From: Candidatus Aminicenantota bacterium
GTDB taxonomy: Bacteria; Acidobacteriota; Aminicenantia; Aminicenantales; Aminicenantaceae
Assembly (NCBI GenBank): GCA_030627155.1
Contig: DAOUSP010000004.1
Coordinates: 1-23,347 of the forward strand
Reading direction: 5' to 3'
Length of the DNA: 23,347 nt
The first letter of the stretch is position 1. Every line of letters starts with the position of its first letter. The position numbers and the translations under genes are program-made. Below are positions 6,461 through 14,953 of this stretch, piece by piece. A model generated the notes under the pieces. The model saw only the letters and a program-made list of their open reading frames with translations. It made no database searches and was not told the DNA's origin.

Positions 6461-9262
6461 ATGTTTATTCCTCTTCGTGTTCACTCTGTCTACAGCAAAG
6501 GAAAAGGCGGGATGACGCTGTACGAACTGGCTTCTTGGACTCAGAAAGCAAAGATTCCTTTTGCAGCACTTACAGACATCGAAAATCTATACGGTTGGGA
6601 TGGGTGGAACCGATCGGCTGAGGAAGCCGGTGTTACCCCCATTTTTGGCTGTGAGGTAAACATTCCGGAAGGACACTTCTTATTCCTTCCGAAGAGCAGG
6701 GATGGCTACTGGAATCTCATGGAAATTTTGAACCGTAAAGAAGTCACACAGACAAAAGGGCTGGTGGTTATATTTTTTCCGTCTTGGAACGGCCATAGTT
6801 CTGCGGAAAGACCTGCATGGCTTTCAGGTGAAGATTGTTATGTCGGGGGCGAGTTTTCCAACCTGAAAAGAACTCTCAAATGGGCTAATGGACATGGTTT
6901 GCCTGTGGTTTGGGCTAATCCTTTGAAATTTATCAAAAATCCTGAACGACTGATTCTCCTGCGCTCTATCCAGAAAAAGATTCCTGTTCCTCCAGAAATG
7001 GAAAAATTGAAGGATTGTATAAATCTTTTTGGGCCATACCAGGAGGCCATGGCTGTCAGGAAATTTGGCAATACAGTGATACCTCTTTTCCGAAGGACTT
7101 TTGAGGTGGCTGAGAAATGCCGGTTCGCTTTCCAAGGAATCATCCCTCCTATCCCACATGACCTCTTTGAGACGAGCTTACGGGAACTTGTGTTGAGACG
7201 GTTGAGAAGCTTGAAAGATTTAACGTGGAAAGAGAGGCAGCGGGCCAACAAAGAGCTCGAAATTGTCGAACAATCTAACTTTGCCCCATACTTCTTGATT
7301 GTTCATGACGTAGTACGCTTTGCCCGCCAAAATGGTATCCTCCATAACCTCAAGGGCTCTGGGGCTTCATCTTTCCTTGCTTATCTTCTGGGAATTTCAC
7401 ATATCAATCCAATTGAGTTCGGCCTGTATTTCGAAAGATTTCTGAATAATGGGCGTGATGATCCACCAGATTTTGACCTCGATTTTGACTCCCGAAGAAG
7501 GGACGAAGTTCTTTCTTATGTTTTAGAAAAATATGGCCACGGCAGGACTGGAGCTGCTTTTGTGTGCAGTCTGAAAAATTACCAGGCTCGCTCTGCTCTG
7601 TATGAAACGGCTCGGGCCTTTGGCCTGCCTCCAGAAGAGGCCCGCACTCTCAGTAAAAATATTCCTGCCTTTGCAGAGCCGAATTTCCTGAAAAAAAACT
7701 CGCCGCCTCCGGGGTACAGAAAGATATGGGAGATGGCTTCTGACTTAAAATCTGTGTATTGTGAAAACTCCCTTCATGTAGGAGGTATCATCCTGACTCC
7801 TGCGCCAGTAGACCGGTACCTTCCTTTAGAGAAGTCAGCTAAAGGCTACATGATGGCTCAATTTGACAGGGATGCCGTGGAAAGTCTAAAACTCGTCAAA
7901 CTCGACCTTCTTTCTGTTAAAGGGTTGACTGCAATCGCCGAAGCCAAAAAGATGTTGAGAATCAAGAGTATTCCTATGCAAGATAAAAAGAGCTACAGCA
8001 TGTTGCAAAAGGCACAGACCATCGGGTGCTTTCAGGTGGAGAGTCCGGCCATGATGAATCTGCTCCGCCGAATGAAACCAAGGACGGTACATGAATTAAC
8101 ACAAGCTTTGGCCCTAATTCGTCCCGGGCCCACAGAAAGCGGCATGAAAGAAGCCCTTCTTCGCAAGAGGGAAGGGAAGCATGGTCTGCAGAATTTCTTC
8201 ATGACAAGAATACTTCCAGAAACAGAAGGACTTCTTCTTTATGAAGAACAGGTAATGCAAATTGCCGAACGGGTGGCTGGAATGCTCCCTGAAGAAGGAG
8301 ATTATCTCCGCCGGGCATTGAAAAAAAACAAGGTGCCAGCGCAGCTCAAGGAACGTTTTTTTCAGGAAGCACAGGGGCGGGGATACATGCCAGGTGAGAT
8401 AAAGAAACTGTGGGACACTCTTGAGGCGTTTTCGTCATATTCGTTCAATAAGGCACACAGTGCCTCCTATGCATACATGGCTTATCAAGCAGTCTACTTA
8501 AAAGCCCATTACCCTCTGATATATCTTATGGCCGTGCTAAACGCAGGGGGAGGTTACTATCCATTGCCAGAATACATCGAGGAGGCAAAGAGGCAGGGGA
8601 TAAAAATCTTAGGTGTAGACGTGAATAAAAGCGGCTATTCTTTTCAGGTAGAAAACGCATGTATCCGTGTAGGATTGATGTCTGTCAAGGGGCTGCCTGT
8701 GAGGGCTTGCCAGAAGATTATCGAGGAAAGAAGAAATGGGGACTTTCTCTCTGTGGAAGAATTCCTCTCAAGGGTGTCCTTGACAAAAACAGAGTTACTG
8801 GAGCTTATAAGAGCAGGAGCATTCGATTCTCTGGAGCCTCGCCGGTCATCACAGATTCTTCGCTATTTCAGAGGAATAGACGATTTGACAGGTATTTCTG
8901 ATATTGATGACAGGGAGAAACAAAAGATGATATTAGAATCCCTTGGCTTTACGCCGGAGTGGGATTCCCTCCTGCTCGTTGGAGGCCAAAGACCCCCTCT
9001 TAGAATAAAGGATTTAAAGGATTATATTGGGAGACAGGTGGAGCTTTTGGTCCGTGTGGTTGACGTGCGGCGCAAAGCAGTCAATAATGGTTGGAAATAT
9101 TTTTTTCTTTTCGAAGATGAGACTGGCCTTTTAGAGGGAGTCGGAGAAAGGAAATACTTGGTCTTTAGTTCTCCTCCAGCATGTTATCTTAGAGGAGAAG
9201 TCCGCAAAGACGGAAACGGAAGGCCGAAGATTTTTCATTGTTCCTTTCTCGATTCCTATTGA
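6461..9262 (+). CDS. dnaE2: DnaE2-like error-prone DNA polymerase III alpha subunit, short form
   Basis: This C-family polymerase of 933 residues is shorter than replicative DnaE (about 1160) and than most DnaE2 (about 1050). The three catalytic aspartates are present: two in PDFDLDFD (Asp339, Asp341) and one in KLDLLSVKGL (Asp482). Other family blocks are LKGSGASSFLAYLLG, ALIRPGP, EGLLLYEEQVMQIAE and FSSYSFNKAHSASYA. The N-terminal PHP domain is decayed: the usual HxH is Arg6-Val7-His8 and the TDH motif is Thr-Asp-Ile, so it should not bind metals or proofread. A C-terminal OB-fold-like region (about 860-930) ends the protein, with no tau-binding domain. These traits and the lexA-dinB context support SOS mutagenesis rather than chromosomal replication. 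The usual partner imuA is absent. Confidence 0.9.
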   Translation: MFIPLRVHSVYSKGKGGMTLYELASWTQKAKIPFAALTDIENLYGWDGWNRSAEEAGVTPIFGCEVNIPEGHFLFLPKSRDGYWNLMEILNRKEVTQTKGLVVIFFPSWNGHSSAERPAWLSGEDCYVGGEFSNLKRTLKWANGHGLPVVWANPLKFIKNPERLILLRSIQKKIPVPPEMEKLKDCINLFGPYQEAMAVRKFGNTVIPLFRRTFEVAEKCRFAFQGIIPPIPHDLFETSLRELVLRRLRSLKDLTWKERQRANKELEIVEQSNFAPYFLIVHDVVRFARQNGILHNLKGSGASSFLAYLLGISHINPIEFGLYFERFLNNGRDDPPDFDLDFDSRRRDEVLSYVLEKYGHGRTGAAFVCSLKNYQARSALYETARAFGLPPEEARTLSKNIPAFAEPNFLKKNSPPPGYRKIWEMASDLKSVYCENSLHVGGIILTPAPVDRYLPLEKSAKGYMMAQFDRDAVESLKLVKLDLLSVKGLTAIAEAKKMLRIKSIPMQDKKSYSMLQKAQTIGCFQVESPAMMNLLRRMKPRTVHELTQALALIRPGPTESGMKEALLRKREGKHGLQNFFMTRILPETEGLLLYEEQVMQIAERVAGMLPEEGDYLRRALKKNKVPAQLKERFFQEAQGRGYMPGEIKKLWDTLEAFSSYSFNKAHSASYAYMAYQAVYLKAHYPLIYLMAVLNAGGGYYPLPEYIEEAKRQGIKILGVDVNKSGYSFQVENACIRVGLMSVKGLPVRACQKIIEERRNGDFLSVEEFLSRVSLTKTELLELIRAGAFDSLEPRRSSQILRYFRGIDDLTGISDIDDREKQKMILESLGFTPEWDSLLLVGGQRPPLRIKDLKDYIGRQVELLVRVVDVRRKAVNNGWKYFFLFEDETGLLEGVGERKYLVFSSPPACYLRGEVRKDGNGRPKIFHCSFLDSY

Positions 9263-9321
9263 AGAGGACAGTGTTAGTGCAGATTAATCCCAATTTTTGT
9301 TAAAACAATGTATTTGCAACT

Positions 9322-10233
9322 TCATGATGATTCAGATGAGTTTTTTGGAAAGAGGCCGAGCTGCCCAAATTTTTCTTCCTCTGTGAGCTCTTCAAGGACA
9401 GGATAGTTTGCGAGCATTGGTTTTGGAATATCGAATTTTTTGCCTGTCAACATATTCTTTAGTTGTAGTGCGTTGGCCAATGCTTGTCCTCTGTAGTGGT
9501 TATTGGTTATCACATATACATTCTTGCTGTGCTGACTCAATATTTTAATATGCTCGATCCATTCTTTCAGCTCTTTTTTGGTGTAGAGATAATTATACCG
9601 CTCATCCCTGCCAGCATCTTCCCTGAACCAATTCTCGGCATTTCTTCCATGAAGTCTGACATATGCAAACTGCGAATTAGTGCTGATAGCAGTTGGGGGG
9701 ATTGAATTATGGAATAGAGGCTGGTCAATATTGCAGAAGGCGATATCATGTTTTTTGAGAAAGGTAAAGAAATTCGGATGATTCCAAGAACCGTGCCTAA
9801 CTTCGATGGCCAAGGGGTAGCCTGAAAAAGAATTGAATAATTTCATGAGATACTCTCTGTTTGCGGGCGTTGAGGCAAATGACCATGGAAATTGCATTAG
9901 AATTGCTGCAAGCCGCTCCTTTGCTTTCAGGGGTTCGATTCCAAATTTAAATTGGTCGATTTCTTTTTGGGAAAAATCTTTTCTTTGATGGGTGAAAATT
10001 TGATGGAGCTTTACAGTAAAAAGGAAATTTTGATAGCTTTCGACTTTTTTTATCCATGAGATGGAATATTGAATTACAGGAGGCCTGTAGAATGTGCTGT
10101 TAATTTCTATAATATCGATGTAATTGGCAAGAAATACTAAAGGGTGAAAGGAGGTTGGTTTCTGCACAGGGTAAACAATACCTTCCCAATCTTTGTAGCT
10201 CCATCCTGCAGTTCCAATAAAGTATTGAGTCAT
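9322..10233 (-). CDS. DUF72 (YecE-like) family protein
   Basis: This 303-residue DUF72 protein has a predicted TIM-barrel fold and a biochemical role unknown to me. Family hallmarks in order are GTAGWSYKDWEGIVYP at the N-terminus, IEINSTFYRPP, FLFTVKLHQIFTHQ, LMQFPWSF, AIEVRHGSW, YVRLHGR and a late NNHYRGQAL segment. Length is slightly above the usual 240-290. It is convergent with dnaE (59-base gap) and divergent from buk. A promoter with 17-base spacing puts the start of transcription about 3 bases from the ATG, so its mRNA is probably leaderless. It is a single gene, with no sign of operon partners. Confidence 0.88.
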   Translation of the reverse strand: MTQYFIGTAGWSYKDWEGIVYPVQKPTSFHPLVFLANYIDIIEINSTFYRPPVIQYSISWIKKVESYQNFLFTVKLHQIFTHQRKDFSQKEIDQFKFGIEPLKAKERLAAILMQFPWSFASTPANREYLMKLFNSFSGYPLAIEVRHGSWNHPNFFTFLKKHDIAFCNIDQPLFHNSIPPTAISTNSQFAYVRLHGRNAENWFREDAGRDERYNYLYTKKELKEWIEHIKILSQHSKNVYVITNNHYRGQALANALQLKNMLTGKKFDIPKPMLANYPVLEELTEEEKFGQLGLFPKNSSESS

Positions 10234-10242
10234 ATGATAAAT

Positions 10243-10271
10243 ATTTTAAAGGATTCATGTAAAATATCCAA
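10243..10271 (-). promoter_or_regulatory. Promoter of the DUF72 gene
   Basis: On the minus strand TTGGAT (10271-10266) and TAAAAT (10248-10243) are separated by 17 bases. The predicted start, near 10236, is 3 bases before the ATG at 10233. No Shine-Dalgarno sequence fits in that space. Confidence 0.6.
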
Positions 10272-10292
10272 TGCAAAAAAAAGTAAAAATAA

Positions 10293-10321
10293 TTGCGAAA
10301 ATCCTTTTTTTATATTATAAT
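10293..10321 (+). promoter_or_regulatory. Promoter of the buk-ptb-ackA operon
   Basis: TTGCGA (10293-10298) and a perfect TATAAT (10316-10321) are separated by 17 bases. The predicted start near 10328 gives a leader of about 112 bases before buk, unlike the very short leaders elsewhere in the window. It lies back to back with the DUF72 promoter. Confidence 0.6.
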
Positions 10322-10401
10322 CAGCCCTGAAAATTCTTGATAGATTTCTTATAAAATAGATTAAATTAGACTTTTTTTAATAAATTTAAGAGAATTAATA
10401 A

Positions 10402-10440
10402 ATGAGTAAAAAAATATCAAGGAGCCAGATTCAAAAATAA
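10402..10440 (+). CDS. Possible 12-codon leader ORF overlapping the buk start
   Basis: An ATG at 10402 opens 12 codons (MSKKISRSQIQK) ending in TAA at 10438-10440, which shares its last A with the buk ATG (TAATG). The AAGGAG at 10419-10424 lies inside it and is 15 bases from the buk ATG, too far for efficient direct initiation, which makes termination-reinitiation coupling plausible. Only a weak AAGAGA precedes the leader ATG. The basic, Ser/Lys/Gln-rich peptide has no obvious attenuator codon run. Confidence 0.35.
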   Translation: MSKKISRSQIQK

Positions 10441-11510
10441 TGGGATTTAATATCCTTGTTATTAATCCTGGATCTACTTCAACAAAAATTGCTATTTATG
10501 AAGGGGAAAACAAGAAATTTTCAGAAAATATCTTTCATTCAGAAGCAGAGCTTGTAGAATACAACAATATTATCGAACAGCGCGAGTTTAGGAAAGATAT
10601 TATTCTCAAATTTTTGGCTGATAAAAATATCAGTCTTCGTTCTCTCGATGCTGTTGTAGGAAGAGGAGGATTGCTAAATCCTATTCCAGGAGGAACTTAT
10701 TACGTGAATGAAAAAATGCTTAAGGATTTGGAAATAGGAGTCCAGGGCGAACATGCATCTAATCTCGGGGGGATTCTTGCGGCTGAAATTGCTTCGCAGG
10801 TGAACATCCCTGCATTCATTGTAGATCCTGTGGTTGTTGATGAGTTTGAGGAAGTTGCGAGATTGACTGGAATTCCAGAAATTAGGCGCAGGAGCATTTT
10901 TCATGCATTGAATCACAAGAGTTCTGCCAGGCTTGCTGCCAAAAAAATGGAAAAAGAATATGATGAAGTCAATCTCGTGGTAGCACATCTTGGCGGGGGG
11001 ATTTCAGTTTCTGCATATAAGAAAGGCAAGGTAATCGATGTTAACAATGCTTTAAATGGCGAAGGCCCAATTGCGCCAGAACGTGCAGGGACATTGCCAG
11101 CATGGGACCTTATTGAACTTGCTTTATCTGGTAAATATAGTAAATGCGAGTTGAAGAAAAAAATAACCGGCAAGGGAGGCATGGTTGCATTGCTCGGTAC
11201 AAACGATATGAAGAAAGTCATGGAGCGCATAAGGAAAGGAGACAAACAAGCGAAACTTGTATTCGATGCCATGGCTTATAGAATTGCAAAAGAAATCGGA
11301 GCTTGTGCTGTCGCGTTGTCTGGCCAGGTGGATGCTGTTGTTATAACAGGCGGGCTTGCTCATTGTGAAGAATTCGTCGAAAAAATAAAAAATTATGTCT
11401 CATTTATTGGGAAAATATTTATCTTCCCTGGAGAAGATGAAATGAAAGCACTTGCACTTGGAGCTTTAAGAGTCTTAAAAGGGGAAGAAAAAGTAAAAGA
11501 ATATATTTGA
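10440..11510 (+). CDS. buk: Butyrate kinase
   Basis: This 356-residue member of the ASKHA acetate/butyrate kinase family converts butyryl-phosphate (or branched-chain acyl-phosphate) plus ADP to the acid and ATP. The phosphate loop INPGSTSTKIAIYE is at 8-21; GRGGLL, VVAHLGGGISVSA, and the TGGLAH late loop all match Buk rather than AckA. Length is typical (about 355). It is first of a buk-ptb-ackA operon, 26 bases before ptb. The start is supported by the canonical N-terminus; its only Shine-Dalgarno candidate is unusually distant and the leader ORF may drive translation. In strict fermenters this pair makes ATP from butyryl-CoA or from amino-acid-derived isobutyryl/isovaleryl-CoA; the acyl donor cannot be told here because no 3-hydroxybutyryl or keto-acid oxidoreductase genes are in the window. 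Confidence 0.93.
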   Translation: MGFNILVINPGSTSTKIAIYEGENKKFSENIFHSEAELVEYNNIIEQREFRKDIILKFLADKNISLRSLDAVVGRGGLLNPIPGGTYYVNEKMLKDLEIGVQGEHASNLGGILAAEIASQVNIPAFIVDPVVVDEFEEVARLTGIPEIRRRSIFHALNHKSSARLAAKKMEKEYDEVNLVVAHLGGGISVSAYKKGKVIDVNNALNGEGPIAPERAGTLPAWDLIELALSGKYSKCELKKKITGKGGMVALLGTNDMKKVMERIRKGDKQAKLVFDAMAYRIAKEIGACAVALSGQVDAVVITGGLAHCEEFVEKIKNYVSFIGKIFIFPGEDEMKALALGALRVLKGEEKVKEYI

Positions 11511-11536
11511 AACAAGGAGAATAAGGAGAAAAAAAG

Positions 11537-12433
11537 ATGAGAAAACTGGAAGAATTGATACCACTAGCTAAAGAAAGAGAAATTAAAAAGTTAGCTGTTG
11601 CTTGCGGCGAAGACCCGCATACAATTGAAGCTGTTGCAATGAGTGTGAATAAGGGGATTATAAAAGCAACTCTTGTTGGGAATAAGGACAAAGTGGATAA
11701 TGTTGCAAAATCTTGTGAAATTGACCCCAGTATATTTGAAATTATTCACGAACCTGATCCTGATATAGCCCTAAAAACAGCAGTTAAATTAGTTAGAGAC
11801 GGGGATTGTCATTTTCTAATGAAAGGCTTAATAGATTCGGCAAAATACATGAGGGCTATCCTGAATAAAGAGGAAGGGCTTCTTCCTGCAGGAAAAATAA
11901 TTTCTCATGTGACACTGACGGAATTTCCAAATCATTCGAAATTACTTATCGTTTCAGATGTTGCAGTAATACCAAAGCCAGACCTTACACAAAAAATAGC
12001 CATGACAAATTATTGCATAGAGGTTGCCCATAAATTGGGAATCAAACAGCCCAAAGTTGCTATAATTGCTGCTGTTGAAAAAGTGAATCCAAAGATGGAG
12101 GAGACAATCCATGCGGCTGTGATTTCGAAAATGGCTGAGCGAGGCCAGATTAAAGGAGCTATTGTTGATGGCCCATTAGCTTTTGATGTGGCAGTATCTA
12201 AGGAAAGCTGTGAAATTAAAGGATTGGATTCTAAAGTTGGAGGAGATGCCGATATATTGATATTTCCCAACATAGAAACCGGGAATGTATTCTTTAAGAC
12301 ATGTGCTAAGCTGGCAGGAGGCGAAATTGCGGCTTTAGTTGCTGGCACAAAAGCGCCATGCATACTCACATCAAGGTCTGATTCAGAAAATTCTAAATTT
12401 TATTCTATTGTCCTTGGGGCATTGGTTGCATAG
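11537..12433 (+). CDS. ptb: Phosphate butyryltransferase
   Basis: This 298-residue phosphate acyltransferase (PTA_PTB family) exchanges CoA for phosphate on butyryl-CoA and hands butyryl-phosphate to Buk. Length fits Ptb (about 300) rather than Pta (about 330 or more). Family segments seen are VACGEDPHTIEAV, LVGNKDKV, FLMKGLIDSAKYMRAIL, SDVAVIPKPDLTQK, VDGPLAFDVAVS and the C-terminal FPNIETGN. AAGGAG precedes the ATG at good spacing. It is followed by ackA after 14 bases, so Ptb might also feed acetyl-phosphate to AckA if its specificity is broad; no pta gene is present in this window. Confidence 0.93.
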   Translation: MRKLEELIPLAKEREIKKLAVACGEDPHTIEAVAMSVNKGIIKATLVGNKDKVDNVAKSCEIDPSIFEIIHEPDPDIALKTAVKLVRDGDCHFLMKGLIDSAKYMRAILNKEEGLLPAGKIISHVTLTEFPNHSKLLIVSDVAVIPKPDLTQKIAMTNYCIEVAHKLGIKQPKVAIIAAVEKVNPKMEETIHAAVISKMAERGQIKGAIVDGPLAFDVAVSKESCEIKGLDSKVGGDADILIFPNIETGNVFFKTCAKLAGGEIAALVAGTKAPCILTSRSDSENSKFYSIVLGALVA

Positions 12434-12447
12434 GAGATTAAAGAAAA

Positions 12448-13797
12448 ATGGATACTATTATTTTAACGCTAAATTGTGGCAGCTCATCTATAAAATACAG
12501 ACTTTATAATTGGACAAAAAAAGAATCTCTTGCAGCAGGTGTTGTTGAGCGTGTAACCATTGGTGGTTCATTTTGCGTCCATGAGGTGCCAGAAAGAGAT
12601 AAAGTTACAATTAAACGGGAGTGTCCGACTCATAAGGAAGGAATTAAATTAGTAATGGATACACTTGTGCATCCAGAGTATGGTGTTATAGATGACTTGT
12701 CAGGGATATCGGCAGTTGGACATCGAGTTGTTCATGGTGGAGAAAAATTTGCCAAGTCAGTGTTGATTACACCTGAAGTTATGAATACATTTAAAGAACT
12801 CATTGATCTTGCCCCGCTTCATAACCCTCCAAATTTACTTGGAATAGAAGCATCGGTAGAATTGCTGCCTGATGTGCCGCATATGGCAATCATGGATACT
12901 GCATGGCATCAGACTATGCCAAAACATGCGTATATATATGCTTTACCCTATGAATGGTATGAGAAGTATGGGATAAGACGGTATGGATTTCACGGGACTT
13001 CACTTTTGTATGTTGCAAAAAGAGCTGCGGTACTCCTTGGTAAAGATCCATTTGAATGTAATTTTATTATTTGCCATATTGGAAACGGAGTTTCAATAAA
13101 CGCAGTGAAGAATGGGGTTTCCTATGACACTTCTATGGGTTTTACTCCATTGGAAGGTCTTGTTATGGGAACAAGAGCCGGAGACCATGATGCAGCCATT
13201 GATTTCTATATTATCGATAAAGAAGGTAAGACTACAAAAGAAATATATGATGTGCTTAATAAAAAATCAGGTATCTTAGGAATAACTGGGAAGTACACAG
13301 ACAGGCGAGACGTACAGAAAGCAGCTGAACAAGGTGATAAGCGATGTGAATTAGCCATAGATGTTGAGGCATACCGCATAAAAAAATATATTGGTGCATA
13401 TGCTGCTGCATTGGGAAGAGTTGATGCGGTCGTTTTTACGGCAGGGGTCGGTGAAATGAGCAGTATTATTAGAGGAAAATCCCTGGATGGGCTTGAATTG
13501 TTTGGAATTAAATACGATAAAGAAAAAAATGAAATAGCAAAGACAAGAAACGCTGAATGTGATATATCTGCTTCCGACTCTAAGGTGAAAGTATTTATCG
13601 TTCCGACAGATGAGGAAAGGGTGTTTGTTGAAGATGTTGTTGCTTTGCTCGAAGGACAGTATGAAGAGCACACGAATTTTACTTATAGATTTCAAGCGAA
13701 AGAATACACGAATACCCTACGAGACTTAGCGTTTGAAAAAGAATGTCAAGAAAAACCAGAGATGAGCCAAATAAAAATAACTCCACCAAAAAAATAG
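12448..13797 (+). CDS. ackA: Acetate kinase with C-terminal extension
   Basis: This acetate kinase forms acetate and ATP from acetyl-phosphate. The signatures are LTLNCGSSSIKYRLY near the N-terminus, GHRVVHGGE, MDTAWHQTMP, RYGFHGTSLLYV, ICHIGNGVSI, DTSMGFTPLEGLVMGTRAGDHD and the late PTDEERVFVEDV. The usual protein ends shortly after that last motif at about 400 residues; this one is 449, with roughly 45 extra residues that are charged and end in a Lys/Pro-rich tail. AGGAG overlapping the ptb stop serves as ribosome binding site. As the third gene of the operon it suggests combined acetate and butyrate (or branched-chain acid) production. Confidence 0.93.
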   Translation: MDTIILTLNCGSSSIKYRLYNWTKKESLAAGVVERVTIGGSFCVHEVPERDKVTIKRECPTHKEGIKLVMDTLVHPEYGVIDDLSGISAVGHRVVHGGEKFAKSVLITPEVMNTFKELIDLAPLHNPPNLLGIEASVELLPDVPHMAIMDTAWHQTMPKHAYIYALPYEWYEKYGIRRYGFHGTSLLYVAKRAAVLLGKDPFECNFIICHIGNGVSINAVKNGVSYDTSMGFTPLEGLVMGTRAGDHDAAIDFYIIDKEGKTTKEIYDVLNKKSGILGITGKYTDRRDVQKAAEQGDKRCELAIDVEAYRIKKYIGAYAAALGRVDAVVFTAGVGEMSSIIRGKSLDGLELFGIKYDKEKNEIAKTRNAECDISASDSKVKVFIVPTDEERVFVEDVVALLEGQYEEHTNFTYRFQAKEYTNTLRDLAFEKECQEKPEMSQIKITPPKK

Positions 13798-13904
13798 AGG
13801 CCACTGAAAAAATCAAGGCAAATTCTTTGTATCTTTTAAAGTACTCTGTCTATTTTTTTTATTCTTTTCTTAAAAAAAAATTATATGTAAAACATAGAAA
13901 ATAT

Positions 13905-13933
13905 TTGCTCCGCTGATGTTTTTTGATTATTAT
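13905..13933 (+). promoter_or_regulatory. Promoter of the binding-protein/EIIA pair
   Basis: TTGCTC (13905-13910) and TATTAT (13928-13933) are 17 bases apart. The predicted start near 13940 leaves an 18-base leader with a GAGGA ribosome binding site before the ATG at 13958. Confidence 0.5.
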
Positions 13934-13957
13934 GTTTAGGAAAATGAGGAAGTTTAA

Positions 13958-14923
13958 ATGAAAAAAGCTTGTCTGCTCTGCCTATTGATTTTCACTGTTT
14001 TTTTTAGTTGTAAACAGAAGAAAGAAAACCTTTATACTATGGGAATTTTCCAGGTGAATGATGCACCACATTTGAATTTTGTACGTGAGGGATTTATTAA
14101 GTGTTTAGAAGACAATGGATATGTGAATGGAGAAAACATCCGACTCATCTTGAGAAATGGGAAGGGAAGCCTCCCGGAAGTACAAAGGATAGCCCAGGAA
14201 TTTGTTTCTGAAAAGGTCGATATAATTGTGGCCCTCTCCACACCCTGCCTGCAAGCTGCCATTCATGCGACGCGAGGTATCCCAATTGTATTTTCTTCTG
14301 TTGCGAATCCATTTTTAGCAGGAGCAGGACGTTCTGACAATGACCATTTGAGAAATGTTTCGGGGGTTTCTTCAAAAGGGCCTATTAAACAAAGTTTGGT
14401 TTTCATAAAAGAAGTTATGCCTAATATCAATAGGATTGGAACCTTGTGGACTCCCTCAGAATTGAACTCAGAATATTATCTGAGCTTGGCCCAGGAAAGT
14501 GCGAGTGAATTGGGTTTTGAAATAAAGGCAATTCCGATTCAAAATCCAAACGAAGTTCTATTGGCGACGCAAATACTCATCAATAAAAACATCGATATTA
14601 TTTATCAAATATCAGACAATACGATAAACGCCTGTTTTGAAGCAGTGGGGCAAGTTGCAGCGGATAATAGGATTCCTCTTTTTGGTGGATTTCTTCTCTC
14701 GACAAAATTAGGGGCTTGTGCAGCTTTAGGATGGGATTTTTTTGATATGGGATACAAAGCAGGTAGAATTGCATTAAGGGTAAAGAATGGAGAAAGCCCA
14801 GCAGACATCCCATTTGAATACATGGAGGATGTTAAATTACATCTTAATCTAAAAAACGCAGAAAAACAGAAAGTTCATTTTTCTGAAGAGATTTTAAAAA
14901 GAGCAGATGAAATTATCCAGTGA
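13958..14923 (+). CDS. ABC-type substrate-binding lipoprotein (ABC_sub_bind family)
   Basis: This 321-residue periplasmic-binding-protein-like lipoprotein has a basic N-terminus, a hydrophobic core and a lipobox-like VFFSC with Cys18 as the probable lipidation site (phenylalanine at -3 and -2 is not ideal). The mature part follows the TrpX/ABC_sub_bind pattern: F.EGF...LE..GY..G.NI.L, then LPEVQRIAQEFVSEKVDIIVALSTPCLQAA-type segments, GIPIVFSSVANP, and a GW.FF.MGYKAGRIA near the end. That family binds amino acids or other small solutes for three-part ABC importers, but no permease or ATPase gene adjoins it; a PTS EIIA follows after 30 bases. The ligand is unknown. It could donate solute to a transporter encoded elsewhere or act as a sensor. 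Confidence 0.83.
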   Translation: MKKACLLCLLIFTVFFSCKQKKENLYTMGIFQVNDAPHLNFVREGFIKCLEDNGYVNGENIRLILRNGKGSLPEVQRIAQEFVSEKVDIIVALSTPCLQAAIHATRGIPIVFSSVANPFLAGAGRSDNDHLRNVSGVSSKGPIKQSLVFIKEVMPNINRIGTLWTPSELNSEYYLSLAQESASELGFEIKAIPIQNPNEVLLATQILINKNIDIIYQISDNTINACFEAVGQVAADNRIPLFGGFLLSTKLGACAALGWDFFDMGYKAGRIALRVKNGESPADIPFEYMEDVKLHLNLKNAEKQKVHFSEEILKRADEIIQ

Positions 14924-14953
14924 AAAAAACCCGTAGGCAAATAGGGGAAAAAA

